A program made the translations under genes and the position numbers. DNA of 18,583 bases from DASSHC01 sp035693105 (GTDB lineage Bacteria > Chloroflexota > Chloroflexia > Thermomicrobiales > Thermomicrobiaceae), in contig DASSHC010000089.1 of assembly GCA_035693105.1 (NCBI GenBank), forward strand, positions 1 to 18,583. Reading direction: 5' to 3'. Under the pieces are notes generated by a model. It saw only the letters and a list, made by a program, of their open reading frames with translations. It was not told the origin of the DNA and did not search any database. This document shows positions 6,787 to 14,105 of the stretch, piece after piece. How positions within the stretch are numbered: the stretch's first letter is position 1; each line of letters starts with the position of its first letter.

Positions 6787-8625
6787 TCAGCGGTCGTCCC
6801 CGCCGGTGGGCTCGCCTTCCACCTTGCCCGGCAACACGACGGCCGCCTCCGGCTCGGCGTCGGTGAACGGCAGGTAGTCGCGCAGCGTCTCCAGCGTGCC
6901 GCGCAGCCGGGCGCTCCACTCACTCACCTCCGCCGCGATCAGCTCGCGCATCAGCGTATTGGTCTGCCCCATGCGGCGGAACTTGCGGTAGCGCTCGCGA
7001 ACCAGCTTGCCTGGCGACTGCTCGACCAGCTCGGCCAGCGCGTCCACGATCGAGGCCTTCAGCAGCCCCGTCGCCAGCTCCGGGTTGGCGTGGGCGCCAC
7101 CTTCCGGCTCCGGCACCACGGCATCGATCACGCTCAGCTTGAGCAGATCGGCCGCGGTCAGCTTGAGCGACTCGGCGACCTCGGGCGCCCGGGCCGCGTC
7201 GCGGTAGAGGATCGCGGCCGCGCCCTCTGGCGCGATCACACTGTAGATGGCGCGCTCCTGCATCAGCACGCGATCTCCCACCCCCAGCGCCAGCGCGCCA
7301 CCGCTGCCGCCTTCGCCGATGATCGTCGCCACGGTCGGCACGCCGATCACGCTCATGGTCGCCAGGCATTCGCTGAGCGCGATCGCCAGGCCCCGCTCCT
7401 CGGCTCCCTCACCCAAATACGCGCCGGGTGTGTCGATCAGGGTGATCACCGGCAACTCCAGCCGCTGCGCCAGCTCCATCAGCCGCTTGGCCTTGCGGTA
7501 GCCCTCCGGCAGCGCCTGCCCGCCGCGCCGGGCCGCTTCACCGTGCCCGCGCTCGGTGCCGATGAAGATGACCCCCCGGCCGTCGATCTCACCGATGCCG
7601 CCGACGATCGCCGGGTCGTCGCCGTAGATGCGGTCGCCGTGCAACTCGACGAACTGCGGGCTGGTGCGATGAATGTAGTCGAGCGCGGTGGGCCGATCGG
7701 CGCGGCGGGCGATCTGGACGATCTCCCAGGCGTTGATCGGAGCGCGCTCCGGCGTCTCGGCCGGACGCTCCTCGCGCTCCAGCGGCGCGTGCGCGTCGAC
7801 CAGTTGAAGAATGGTCGCCAGCGTATCGCGCAGTTGCATCCGCTCGACGATCTTGTCGACAAAGCCGTGCCGGAAGAGGAACTCGGCGCTGTGCGAGTCG
7901 ATCTCTTCGCGCCCCGAGGTTTGGCGGATCACGCGCGGCCCGGCGAAGCCGATCAGCGCGTGCGGCTCGGCCAGCGTAATGTCTCCCTGGCTGGCGAAGC
8001 TGGCGAAGATGCCGCCGGTGGTCGGGTTGGTCAGCACCGAGATGTAGAGGACGTGGTCGTCGTGGACGCGCTTGGCCGCGGCCGCGGTCTTGGCCAACTG
8101 CACCAGACTGAGCATCCCCTCCTGCATGCGCGCCCCGCCCGAGGCGGCGATGGTGATGATCGGCAGCTTCTTCTCGGCCGCGCGCTCGAAGGCGCTGGTC
8201 AGCTTCTCGCCCACCACCGAGCCCATGCTGCCGCCCAGGAAGCGGAAGTCCAGCACGGCCAGGATGACCTCGTGGCCGGCGATCCGCGCCGTGCCGGTCA
8301 CCGCCGCCTCGGTCAGCCCGGTGTGCTCGCGCGCTCGCAGCACACGCGTGGGATAGGGCAGCCGGTCGGCGAAAATCAACGGGTCGACCGAGACCAGGTG
8401 CCGGTTGAATTCCTCGAACGATCCGGCGTCGACCAACAGCTCGATGCGCTGCGGGGCGCCGAGCGTATCGTGATAGCCACAGTTGGAGCACACCCGGTAG
8501 CGACGATACTGTTCATCGCCGCGGTGCGCCGCGCCGCACTGCCGGCACGTGCCCAGCTCATCATTATCCGTCCGCATTGTCCGGACATCCATCGCGGGAG
8601 TCTTGCCCCGGTCCTTATCGTTCAC
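6787..8625 (-). CDS. accDA: acetyl-CoA carboxylase carboxyltransferase, fused beta (AccD) and alpha (AccA) subunits
   Basis: One 612-residue polypeptide contains both halves of the carboxyltransferase that moves the carboxyl group from biotin to acetyl-CoA, making malonyl-CoA for fatty acid synthesis. The AccD part (about 1-280) has the N-terminal zinc ribbon with Cys27, Cys30, Cys46 and Cys49, then the crotonase-like core with LDFRFLGGSMGSVVGEKL and ASGGARMQEG. The AccA part (about 290-612) begins NAWEIVQIARR and carries PEGYRKAKRLMELA, DTPGAYLGEGAEERG, IGEGGSGGALALGVGD and PEGAAAILYRD. In E. coli these are separate genes. GTG at 8625 is chosen because GGGAG lies about 9 bases upstream. The C-terminus has an acidic extension after FTDAEPE. 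The biotin carboxylase and carrier genes are not in the window. Confidence 0.95.
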   Translation of the reverse strand: MNDKDRGKTPAMDVRTMRTDNDELGTCRQCGAAHRGDEQYRRYRVCSNCGYHDTLGAPQRIELLVDAGSFEEFNRHLVSVDPLIFADRLPYPTRVLRAREHTGLTEAAVTGTARIAGHEVILAVLDFRFLGGSMGSVVGEKLTSAFERAAEKKLPIITIAASGGARMQEGMLSLVQLAKTAAAAKRVHDDHVLYISVLTNPTTGGIFASFASQGDITLAEPHALIGFAGPRVIRQTSGREEIDSHSAEFLFRHGFVDKIVERMQLRDTLATILQLVDAHAPLEREERPAETPERAPINAWEIVQIARRADRPTALDYIHRTSPQFVELHGDRIYGDDPAIVGGIGEIDGRGVIFIGTERGHGEAARRGGQALPEGYRKAKRLMELAQRLELPVITLIDTPGAYLGEGAEERGLAIALSECLATMSVIGVPTVATIIGEGGSGGALALGVGDRVLMQERAIYSVIAPEGAAAILYRDAARAPEVAESLKLTAADLLKLSVIDAVVPEPEGGAHANPELATGLLKASIVDALAELVEQSPGKLVRERYRKFRRMGQTNTLMRELIAAEVSEWSARLRGTLETLRDYLPFTDAEPEAAVVLPGKVEGEPTGGDDR

Positions 8626-8731
8626 CCTACAGCTCCCGTCTGCTGATCCCGCCGCGCGGAGATGCCCGAATTGTGCCTGAAATCAGTTGAGCCCGTGTCG
8701 GGCGCCTGGTTGATACATTGGCCGCCGATTG

Positions 8732-8743
8732 GTGTACGTACAC
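8732..8743. repeat. 12-bp perfect palindrome GTGTACGTACAC upstream of accDA
   Basis: This perfect inverted repeat lies about 105 bases upstream of the accDA start, between that gene and the end of the phosphatase gene on the same strand. It could be an operator for a dimeric regulator of accDA. No regulator is adjacent and no second copy was seen in the window. Confidence 0.3.
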
Positions 8744-8796
8744 AATGGACGGACATCATTCGGCTTTGGGGCGGCTACCAGTCCTGGCGACCGGTC

Positions 8797-9633
8797 TCAG
8801 GCACGCTCCTCCTCATGGCGGCCCGCCTGCGCCAACTCGCGCAGCAAGGCGACCGTACTCTCTACCCCATCTATCACAACGTCTGCCGCTGCCAGCAATT
8901 CCGCTGGGGTCTCGGCAGCCAGCACGCCCACCGAACAGCCGGCGAGTCCTCCCGCGTCGCGCAGCCGGCTCAATGCTCGCATCGCATCCACGTCGGTGAC
9001 GTCGTCCCCCAGCATGACCACCGAGCGCAGTTGGAAGAGCGCCACCAGGTCGCGCAGGGCGCTCCCCTTGTCGATAGCTACCGGTGGACGCAATTCCAGC
9101 ACCATGCGTCCCTCCGTGACGCGCAGACCGTGGCGCGCGGCCAGTGGCTCCAGCCGGCGCAGGATGGCGGCGCGGGCTGCCCCGGGGTCCGTCGCACCGC
9201 GGAAGTGGATCGAGCCGCTCGCGCCCTTGGGCTCGAACACCAGCCCGAGCGCCGGGGGCTGGTCCGCCAGCTCGCGCATCACTGCCGCGATCGCTTCCAT
9301 GTGCGGGCGCGCCGCGTCCGCCACGCTCAGGCCGGAGAGGTCCAGCCGCTCCAAGCCGTGATTGCCGACGACGACGACCCCCGGCACGGCCAGCATTCGC
9401 GCCGCCTCCTCGGCGCTCCGCCCGGTGATGGCGGCGACCAGCTCGAGCTGCCGGGAGAGCTCTGCCAGCGCGGCGATCGCCTCCGGCTCGACCACCGCTG
9501 CCTCCGGTCGCGCGGCGATCCGGCTAATCGTCCCATCGATATCGGTAATCAGGCCGGCCGGGCGCGCCGCCAGCAGCGTCGCCAAGCGGCCGGCCAGCTC
9601 CAACACGCTGGCCGGGTTGGGACGATCGGTCAC
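8797..9633 (-). CDS. otsB: trehalose-6-phosphate phosphatase (HAD superfamily, OtsB-like)
   Basis: This 278-residue protein has the HAD phosphatase motifs of the OtsB family. They are DIDGT at 31-35 (nucleophile Asp31 and acid/base Asp33), the strand ending AAITGR (68-72, motif II), VVGNHGLE at 88-95, Lys189 in AIDKGSAL, and GDDVTDVDAM at 209-218 (motif III/IV Mg ligands). The family removes phosphate from trehalose 6-phosphate to make trehalose, a stress solute. A partner trehalose-phosphate synthase is not in the window, so related sugar phosphates cannot be excluded. Start GTG at 9633 is preceded by GGGAG 6 bases upstream. It is divergent from the transporter gene, with a 103-base shared upstream region. 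Confidence 0.88.
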   Translation of the reverse strand: MTDRPNPASVLELAGRLATLLAARPAGLITDIDGTISRIAARPEAAVVEPEAIAALAELSRQLELVAAITGRSAEEAARMLAVPGVVVVGNHGLERLDLSGLSVADAARPHMEAIAAVMRELADQPPALGLVFEPKGASGSIHFRGATDPGAARAAILRRLEPLAARHGLRVTEGRMVLELRPPVAIDKGSALRDLVALFQLRSVVMLGDDVTDVDAMRALSRLRDAGGLAGCSVGVLAAETPAELLAAADVVIDGVESTVALLRELAQAGRHEEERA

Positions 9634-9644
9634 CGCCTGCTCCC

Positions 9645-9673
9645 TTCGTCCAGGGCGTCCGCGCCGGTATACT
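9645..9673 (+). promoter_or_regulatory. candidate promoter of the MFS gene
   Basis: TATACT at 9668-9673 is identical to the -10 sequences before both tRNA genes in the window. The -35 region (TTCGTC at 9645, 17-base spacer) is weak. It lies about 64 bases upstream of the transporter start. Confidence 0.4.
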
Positions 9674-9736
9674 TCGTCCTGCGTTTTACCCCCGCGACTC
9701 CCGTTGCACGTGGAGTGCCGGGAGACAGGAGATATC

Positions 9737-11008
9737 GTGCCGCGCTTTCTGCAGCAGGCGCTGAGCTACCCGCGCGAGATCAAGCTGTACCTCAGCTACA
9801 CCCTGCTGGTGAACCTCGGCATCGGTGTCTACGTGCTGATCTTTAACCTCTATCTGGAACGCATCGGCTTCCGGCCGGACTTCATCGGCCTCTTCAACGC
9901 CGTGCAGACCGTGGCCATGGGAGTGGTGGCGCTCGGCATCGGCTTTCTGATCAATCGCGTCGGCACTTGGCGCTGCATCACCTACGGCTCGCTCTTCTAC
10001 CTGGTCACCTCCGTCGGCGTCGCCCTGACCGGCAACCCGGCCGCTATCCTGGTGCTCGGCGCCCTCAACGGCGCCGCCACCGCCTTCGTGACCGTCCCGA
10101 CCATGCCGTTCATCATCGAGTGGACGCCTGCCGAGTCGCGCTCCTCGGTCGCGGCGCTCTGCTTCTCGCTGACCTCACTCTCGATGATGCTGGGCAGCCT
10201 GATCGGCGGCTGGTCGCCGCGGCTCTTCGGCCTGCTCGGCGGCGTGGCGCTCGACAGCACCCTGGCCTTTCGCGGCACGCTCATCCTCGGCATCGCCCTG
10301 GCGGCGCTCGGCCTGCCGCCGATGTGGCTGATGCGCGCCGCGCGCGACCGCGGTTCGCGCTTCCTCGGCCCGACCGCGGCCCTACCCCCGCTGACCCGCG
10401 ACAAGCGGCGCCAGGTGCGCCGCGACCTCGTCGTCTTCGTGGCCGTGGGGCTCTGCCTGAGCTTGGGCGCCGGGGCGGTGGTGCCGTTCTACAACGTCTT
10501 CCTCTCGTCGGTGGGCGCGCGCCCCGGCGAGATCGGCACCATCTTCTCGCTCGCCAGCGCGGTTGCCGCCGTGGTCGGCCTAGCGGCGCCGCTCGCGGCC
10601 CGCAAGCTCGGCACACTGCCCGCCGTCCTGCTGGTGCGCATCTCGCCGGCGCCCTTCTTCTTCCTACTGGCGCTCAGCCCAACTGTCGGCATGGCGGCCC
10701 TGGCGATGAGCGTGCGCGCAACCTCGGGCAACATGGGCTGGCCGATCGACTCGACCTACATCGCCGAGATCCTGCCGCCGGAGGCGCGCGCCAACGCCTT
10801 CAGTTTCCGCAGCGGCGCCTGGAACCTCGGCTACGCGCTGGCCAGCTTCGTGGCCGGGGAAGTGATCGTCAGCGTCGGCTACGTGCCCACCTTCGTCGCC
10901 TTCGGTATCACCATCGTGGCCAGCACCCTCGGCTTCGTTCTCTACTTCCGCGGCCGCTCCCCCAGCGCCGCGCCCGCCGACGACCGCCACGAACTCGTGG
11001 CCGCTTGA
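9737..11008 (+). CDS. major facilitator superfamily transporter
   Basis: This 423-residue integral membrane protein has about 12 hydrophobic segments in two halves, typical of MFS. The first is YTLLVNLGIGVYVLIFNLYL. The loop between segments 2 and 3 contains GFLINRVGTWR, in the position of the MFS motif A. The cytoplasmic linker between halves (about residues 200-235) is basic (MRAARDRGSRF, TRDKRRQVRRD). The substrate cannot be deduced. The frame is open upstream, but GTG at 9737 with AGGAG 5 bases before it fits best and gives a normal short N-terminus. It is divergent from the phosphatase and convergent with the dehydrogenase gene. Confidence 0.9.
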   Translation: MPRFLQQALSYPREIKLYLSYTLLVNLGIGVYVLIFNLYLERIGFRPDFIGLFNAVQTVAMGVVALGIGFLINRVGTWRCITYGSLFYLVTSVGVALTGNPAAILVLGALNGAATAFVTVPTMPFIIEWTPAESRSSVAALCFSLTSLSMMLGSLIGGWSPRLFGLLGGVALDSTLAFRGTLILGIALAALGLPPMWLMRAARDRGSRFLGPTAALPPLTRDKRRQVRRDLVVFVAVGLCLSLGAGAVVPFYNVFLSSVGARPGEIGTIFSLASAVAAVVGLAAPLAARKLGTLPAVLLVRISPAPFFFLLALSPTVGMAALAMSVRATSGNMGWPIDSTYIAEILPPEARANAFSFRSGAWNLGYALASFVAGEVIVSVGYVPTFVAFGITIVASTLGFVLYFRGRSPSAAPADDRHELVAA

Positions 11009-11048
11009 AGCGAAACGCCGGCATACAGCAGTTTGCACGGCGTAAGAC

Positions 11049-11165
11049 GGATCCCTCGACTGCGCTCGGGAAGACAGAGTATATTTTGAGACCTACCGGG
11101 CGAGGCAATTCCTCGTCGTCCGCCACACCCTTGACTTTGTCATCCTGAGCGAAGTCGAAGGATCC
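11049..11165. repeat. REPIN/MITE-like structured repeat, copy 2
   Basis: The left arm (11049-11075) starts GGATCCCTCGAC; the right arm (11139-11165) starts GTCATCCTGAGC and ends GAAGGATCC, roughly its reverse complement. The 63-base interior holds a small hairpin (CGAGG/CCTCG). It lies between the convergent MFS and dehydrogenase genes. Confidence 0.75.
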
Positions 11166-11209
11166 GTCCTCGACAGCCACACCTTCTGATCTTCAGCCAG
11201 CCGTCCCGT

Positions 11210-12274
11210 CTAATACATCCGCTGCTTGTCGAGCAGGTTGCGCATCTCTCCCTCGCGGCCCTCCAGCATGCAGCGCAGATTGTGGCAGAGGATCTCGGTG
11301 ATCCGCGCATTCTCGCTGAAGGCCGTGCTGGCCGAGTGCGGGTTGAACAGGACGTTCGGCAACTCCCACAGCGGCGAGTCTGCCGGCAGTGGCTCCTGCG
11401 CGAAGACGTCGAGCCCGGCGAAGGCGATGCGGCCGGAGCGGAGGCCCTCGATCAGGGCGGATTCGTCGACCGCGACGCCGCGCCCGATGTTGACGAACAC
11501 GACACCCGGCTTCATCGCCGCGAACGCCGCCGCGTCGATCATCCCCTCGGTCTCCGGCGTGTGCGGCACGCTGATCACCACCGCGTCCGCCTGTCCCAGC
11601 ATCTGGTGCAGGTGTTCGCGCGGGAAGACTTGATCCACCCCCAGCTCCGTCGCGCGCTCCTGCCCGCCCCCGCGCCCCATGGCGACGACCCGCATATCGA
11701 AGGCACGGCCGACGCGCGCCACCTGACGCCCGATCTTGCCCGGACCGACGATCGCCAGCGTCTTCCCCGCCAGCTCGTCGGAGCAGAAGCGCTCCCAGCG
11801 CCGCCCGGTCTTGTCCCGCTCCAGCCGTTCCAGCTCCTTGACGTGAGCCAGCAGCGTCAGGAAGACGAACTCGGCCAGCGGCCCGGCGTGGATGCCGCTG
11901 GAGGTGGTCACGAGGATATCGGAGTTCTGCAGGCCAAGCCGCGCCACCTGCTGGCCCACCCCCGCGCTGGTCGTTTGCACCCAGCGAGCGCTCGGGATGA
12001 GGTCGCGCATCGTGGTGCCGTCGGACGGCAGCCGCTTGGGGAAATCAAGCAGGAAGTCGGCCTCGCGCAGGTGTTTCCGGTAGCGCGCCTCCTGCTCCGG
12101 CGTGCGCGTGAACTCGGGCACACCGTCGTGGTCGGCCACGTAGCGTGTCGCCGGCAGCAGGTCCGGCTCGTAGACGACCTCCACCCGCTCCGGCGCCACC
12201 TGCCGGATGCGTTCGACGTACTCCGGCTCGAACGGAGAGCTGATAAAGAGCTTGAAGCGTTCCCCCTGCGCCAT
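11210..12274 (-). CDS. D-isomer-specific 2-hydroxyacid dehydrogenase, NAD(P)-dependent
   Basis: This 354-residue cytoplasmic oxidoreductase interconverts 2-hydroxy and 2-keto acids. The nucleotide-binding Rossmann domain carries G177-P-G179-K-I-G182. The catalytic triad of the family is visible: Arg265 in NIGRGVAVDE, Glu294 in DVFAQEPLP and His313 in NPHSAS. The substrate-binding N-terminal domain is longer than average, with an Arg/Glu-rich stretch at about 58-75. The frame extends 15 codons further upstream, but the ATG at 12274 is preferred because AAGGAGAGAGAC directly precedes it. The precise substrate (phosphoglycerate, glyoxylate or another keto acid) is not evident; no ACT regulatory domain is present, which argues against a full-length SerA. 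Confidence 0.93.
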   Translation of the reverse strand: MAQGERFKLFISSPFEPEYVERIRQVAPERVEVVYEPDLLPATRYVADHDGVPEFTRTPEQEARYRKHLREADFLLDFPKRLPSDGTTMRDLIPSARWVQTTSAGVGQQVARLGLQNSDILVTTSSGIHAGPLAEFVFLTLLAHVKELERLERDKTGRRWERFCSDELAGKTLAIVGPGKIGRQVARVGRAFDMRVVAMGRGGGQERATELGVDQVFPREHLHQMLGQADAVVISVPHTPETEGMIDAAAFAAMKPGVVFVNIGRGVAVDESALIEGLRSGRIAFAGLDVFAQEPLPADSPLWELPNVLFNPHSASTAFSENARITEILCHNLRCMLEGREGEMRNLLDKQRMY

Positions 12275-12345
12275 GTCTCTCTCCTTCATCATTGCAGTCC
12301 AGCGGGGGCAGCTTACCACGGGGATGGGCCGGGAAAACGCCGTGC

Positions 12346-12351
12346 TACACT
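12346..12351 (+). promoter_or_regulatory. possible -10 element before the FAD oxidoreductase gene
   Basis: TACACT matches 4 of 6 positions of the -10 consensus and lies 60 bases before the chosen start, in the divergent gap to the dehydrogenase gene. No convincing -35 was found. Confidence 0.25.
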
Positions 12352-12405
12352 AGGCGCAGGTGGCCCCGGCTCAGGCGGGCCGCCCTCTCTGGAGAGGTGC
12401 AGCAG

Positions 12406-13554
12406 GTGGAGCAAACCGCCGAGGTCGTCGTCATCGGCGCCGGGATCATGGGCTGCAGCGTCGCCTATCACTTGGCCGCGCGCGGGGTTCGTGACATCGT
12501 GGTGCTCGAGCGCGACCAGATCGCGCGCGGCTCGACCTCCGACGCCGCCGGCGGCATCCGGCTCCAGTTCTCGACTCCCACTAACATCGTGCTGGCCCAG
12601 CGCAGCCTCGAGGTCTGGGAGCGCTTCGAGGAGCGCTTCGGGGTCGACATCGGCCTGCGCCAGCAGGGCTACCTCTTCCTGCTGCGCTCCGCGGCCGAGG
12701 TGGCTGAGTTCCGCAAGAACCTGCTGCTGCAACAGTCGCTCGGCGTGCCGGCCCGCTGGGTCTCGCCGGAGGAGATCCACCAGCTCAATCCAGCGGTCGT
12801 GCTCGAGGATGTGCTCGGCGGCACCTTCTGCCCGCGCGACGGCTGGGCCGATCCTTTCACCGCCACCATGGGCTTCGCCTCGGCCGCGCGCCGGCTGGGA
12901 GTCGAGATCCGGCAGCACACTCCTGTCACGGGTATCACCGTACAAGACGGCCGCGTCAGCGGCGTGGAGACTGCGGGCGGCGCCATCGCCGCGCCGCTAG
13001 TGGTCATCTGCGCCGGTGCGCGCACGCGCGAGGTCGGCCACATGGCCGGCGTCGAGATCCCGGTCGACCCCTACCGCCGCATGAGCTTCGTCACCGAGCC
13101 GTTCCCGGCGGTTCCCTCCACCGTCCCGATGACGATCGATTTCCAGACCTCGCTCTACTTCCACCCCGAGGGCCCGGGCTTCCTCTTCGGCATGTCGAAT
13201 TCGGAGGAGCCGAGCAGCTTCCAGCGCACGGTAGACGACGAATGGCTGCTGCGCTGCGTCGAGGAACTGGCGAAGCGCGCCCCGGTTTTCGAGGAGGCGC
13301 GGGTCAAGACCGGTTGGGCGGGACTCTATGAGATCACGCCGGACGACAACCCCGTGCTGGGCTATCTCGACGAGGTGTTCGGTCTGGTCGTCGCGGCCGG
13401 CTTCAGCGGCCACGGCTTCATGCAGGGCCCGGCGATCGGCGCCTGCATGGCCGAGCTGCTCCTCGACGGCCGGGCAACCACGGCCGACATCACGCCCTTC
13501 GCGCCCGCGCGCTTCCGCGAGGGCCGGTTGGCCCAGGAACACAACGTGGTCTGA
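12406..13554 (+). CDS. FAD-dependent oxidoreductase of the DAO family (sarcosine/glycine oxidase-like)
   Basis: This 382-residue flavoprotein has an N-terminal dinucleotide-binding motif VVVIGAGIMG (Gly11, Gly13, Gly16), followed by VLERDQIARGSTSDAAGG, where FAD-contacting residues of the DAO family lie. The C-terminus has the second FAD contact region DDNPVLGYLDEVFGLVVAAG and FSGHGFMQGPAIG. The arrangement resembles the SoxB/monomeric sarcosine oxidase and glycine oxidase group, which oxidise secondary or primary amines of amino acids with release of an aldehyde or keto acid; substrate is uncertain. Two GTG codons are possible starts (12397, 12406). The second is chosen because GGAGAGG lies 8 bases upstream. 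The stop is 2 bases before the next gene. Confidence 0.92.
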   Translation: MEQTAEVVVIGAGIMGCSVAYHLAARGVRDIVVLERDQIARGSTSDAAGGIRLQFSTPTNIVLAQRSLEVWERFEERFGVDIGLRQQGYLFLLRSAAEVAEFRKNLLLQQSLGVPARWVSPEEIHQLNPAVVLEDVLGGTFCPRDGWADPFTATMGFASAARRLGVEIRQHTPVTGITVQDGRVSGVETAGGAIAAPLVVICAGARTREVGHMAGVEIPVDPYRRMSFVTEPFPAVPSTVPMTIDFQTSLYFHPEGPGFLFGMSNSEEPSSFQRTVDDEWLLRCVEELAKRAPVFEEARVKTGWAGLYEITPDDNPVLGYLDEVFGLVVAAGFSGHGFMQGPAIGACMAELLLDGRATTADITPFAPARFREGRLAQEHNVV

Positions 13555-13556
13555 CG

Positions 13557-13847
13557 ATGGTGATCGGCATCGCGCACCTCAGCATCCAAATACCGGGCGC
13601 TCAGTCGCTCAAGGACAAACGACGCGTGGTGAAATCGCTGACCCAGCGCCTGCAGAACCGCTTCAACGTCGCCGTGGCCGAGGTCGATCAGCTCGACGCC
13701 TGGCAGAGCGCGGTCGTGGGACTGGCGGTCGTCTCCAATTCGGCGGCGCACGCCGACCAGATGCTCAGCACGATCCTCCGCTTCGTCGAAGACGACCTCC
13801 GCGACGGCTTCCTGATCGACGTCCACACCGAGATCTTGCACGCCTAA
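13557..13847 (+). CDS. DUF503 family protein (YlxP-like)
   Basis: This 96-residue protein shows the family features: an N-terminal VIGIAHLSIQIPGAQSLKDK, then RRVVKSLTQRLQNRFNVAVAEVD with a strand-helix pattern, and a C-terminal DVHTEIL. YlxP proteins often sit in nusA-infB-rbfA clusters and have been linked to ribosome maturation. Here the gene instead follows the FAD oxidoreductase gene with a 2-base gap, so the two are probably translationally coupled. No separate ribosome binding site is clear, which fits coupling. A GTG directly after the ATG could also serve as the start. Confidence 0.88.
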   Translation: MVIGIAHLSIQIPGAQSLKDKRRVVKSLTQRLQNRFNVAVAEVDQLDAWQSAVVGLAVVSNSAAHADQMLSTILRFVEDDLRDGFLIDVHTEILHA

Positions 13848-13952
13848 TAGGCTCTCGCGAGACAGCGTGAGACCGTCTCTCGAAGGCCGCCGTTGTTCTT
13901 CCCCGTATCGGGCCGATCCTCAGCAATGAGCATGGGTGCCTCGCGCCACGAA

Positions 13953-14067
13953 GGATCCCTCGACTGCGCTCGGGATGACCGGGGTAGTATGGGGCGTACG
14001 ACGACGACGTGTGTTGGTCGTACGACTCATTCCTTCCCCTTGTCATCCTGAGCTTGTCGGAGGATCC
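13953..14067. repeat. REPIN/MITE-like structured repeat, copy 3
   Basis: The left arm (13953-13979) starts GGATCCCTCGAC and ends GGGATGAC; the right arm (14042-14067) starts GTCATCCTGAGC and ends GGAGGATCC. Internal arms CGTACGAC (13995-14002) and GTCGTACG (14017-14024) pair perfectly around a loop GACGACGTGTGTTG, very similar to the loop of copy 1. It lies between the convergent DUF503 gene and the 14106-15467 gene. Confidence 0.75.
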
Positions 14068-14105
14068 GCCCTCACCCGGCGCCCAACGTCCTCGCTGGAC
14101 AAAGC

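Noticed and set aside
7090..8646. Long open frame (518 codons) on the plus strand opposite accDA
   Set aside because: It is the antisense shadow of a high-GC gene: Arg/His/Gly-rich, no recognisable motifs, and fully covered by the strongly supported AccD-AccA frame.
11282..13000. Plus-strand open frame of 572 codons across the dehydrogenase and oxidoreductase genes
   Set aside because: It crosses two well-supported genes in other frames, has shadow-like composition and no family features.
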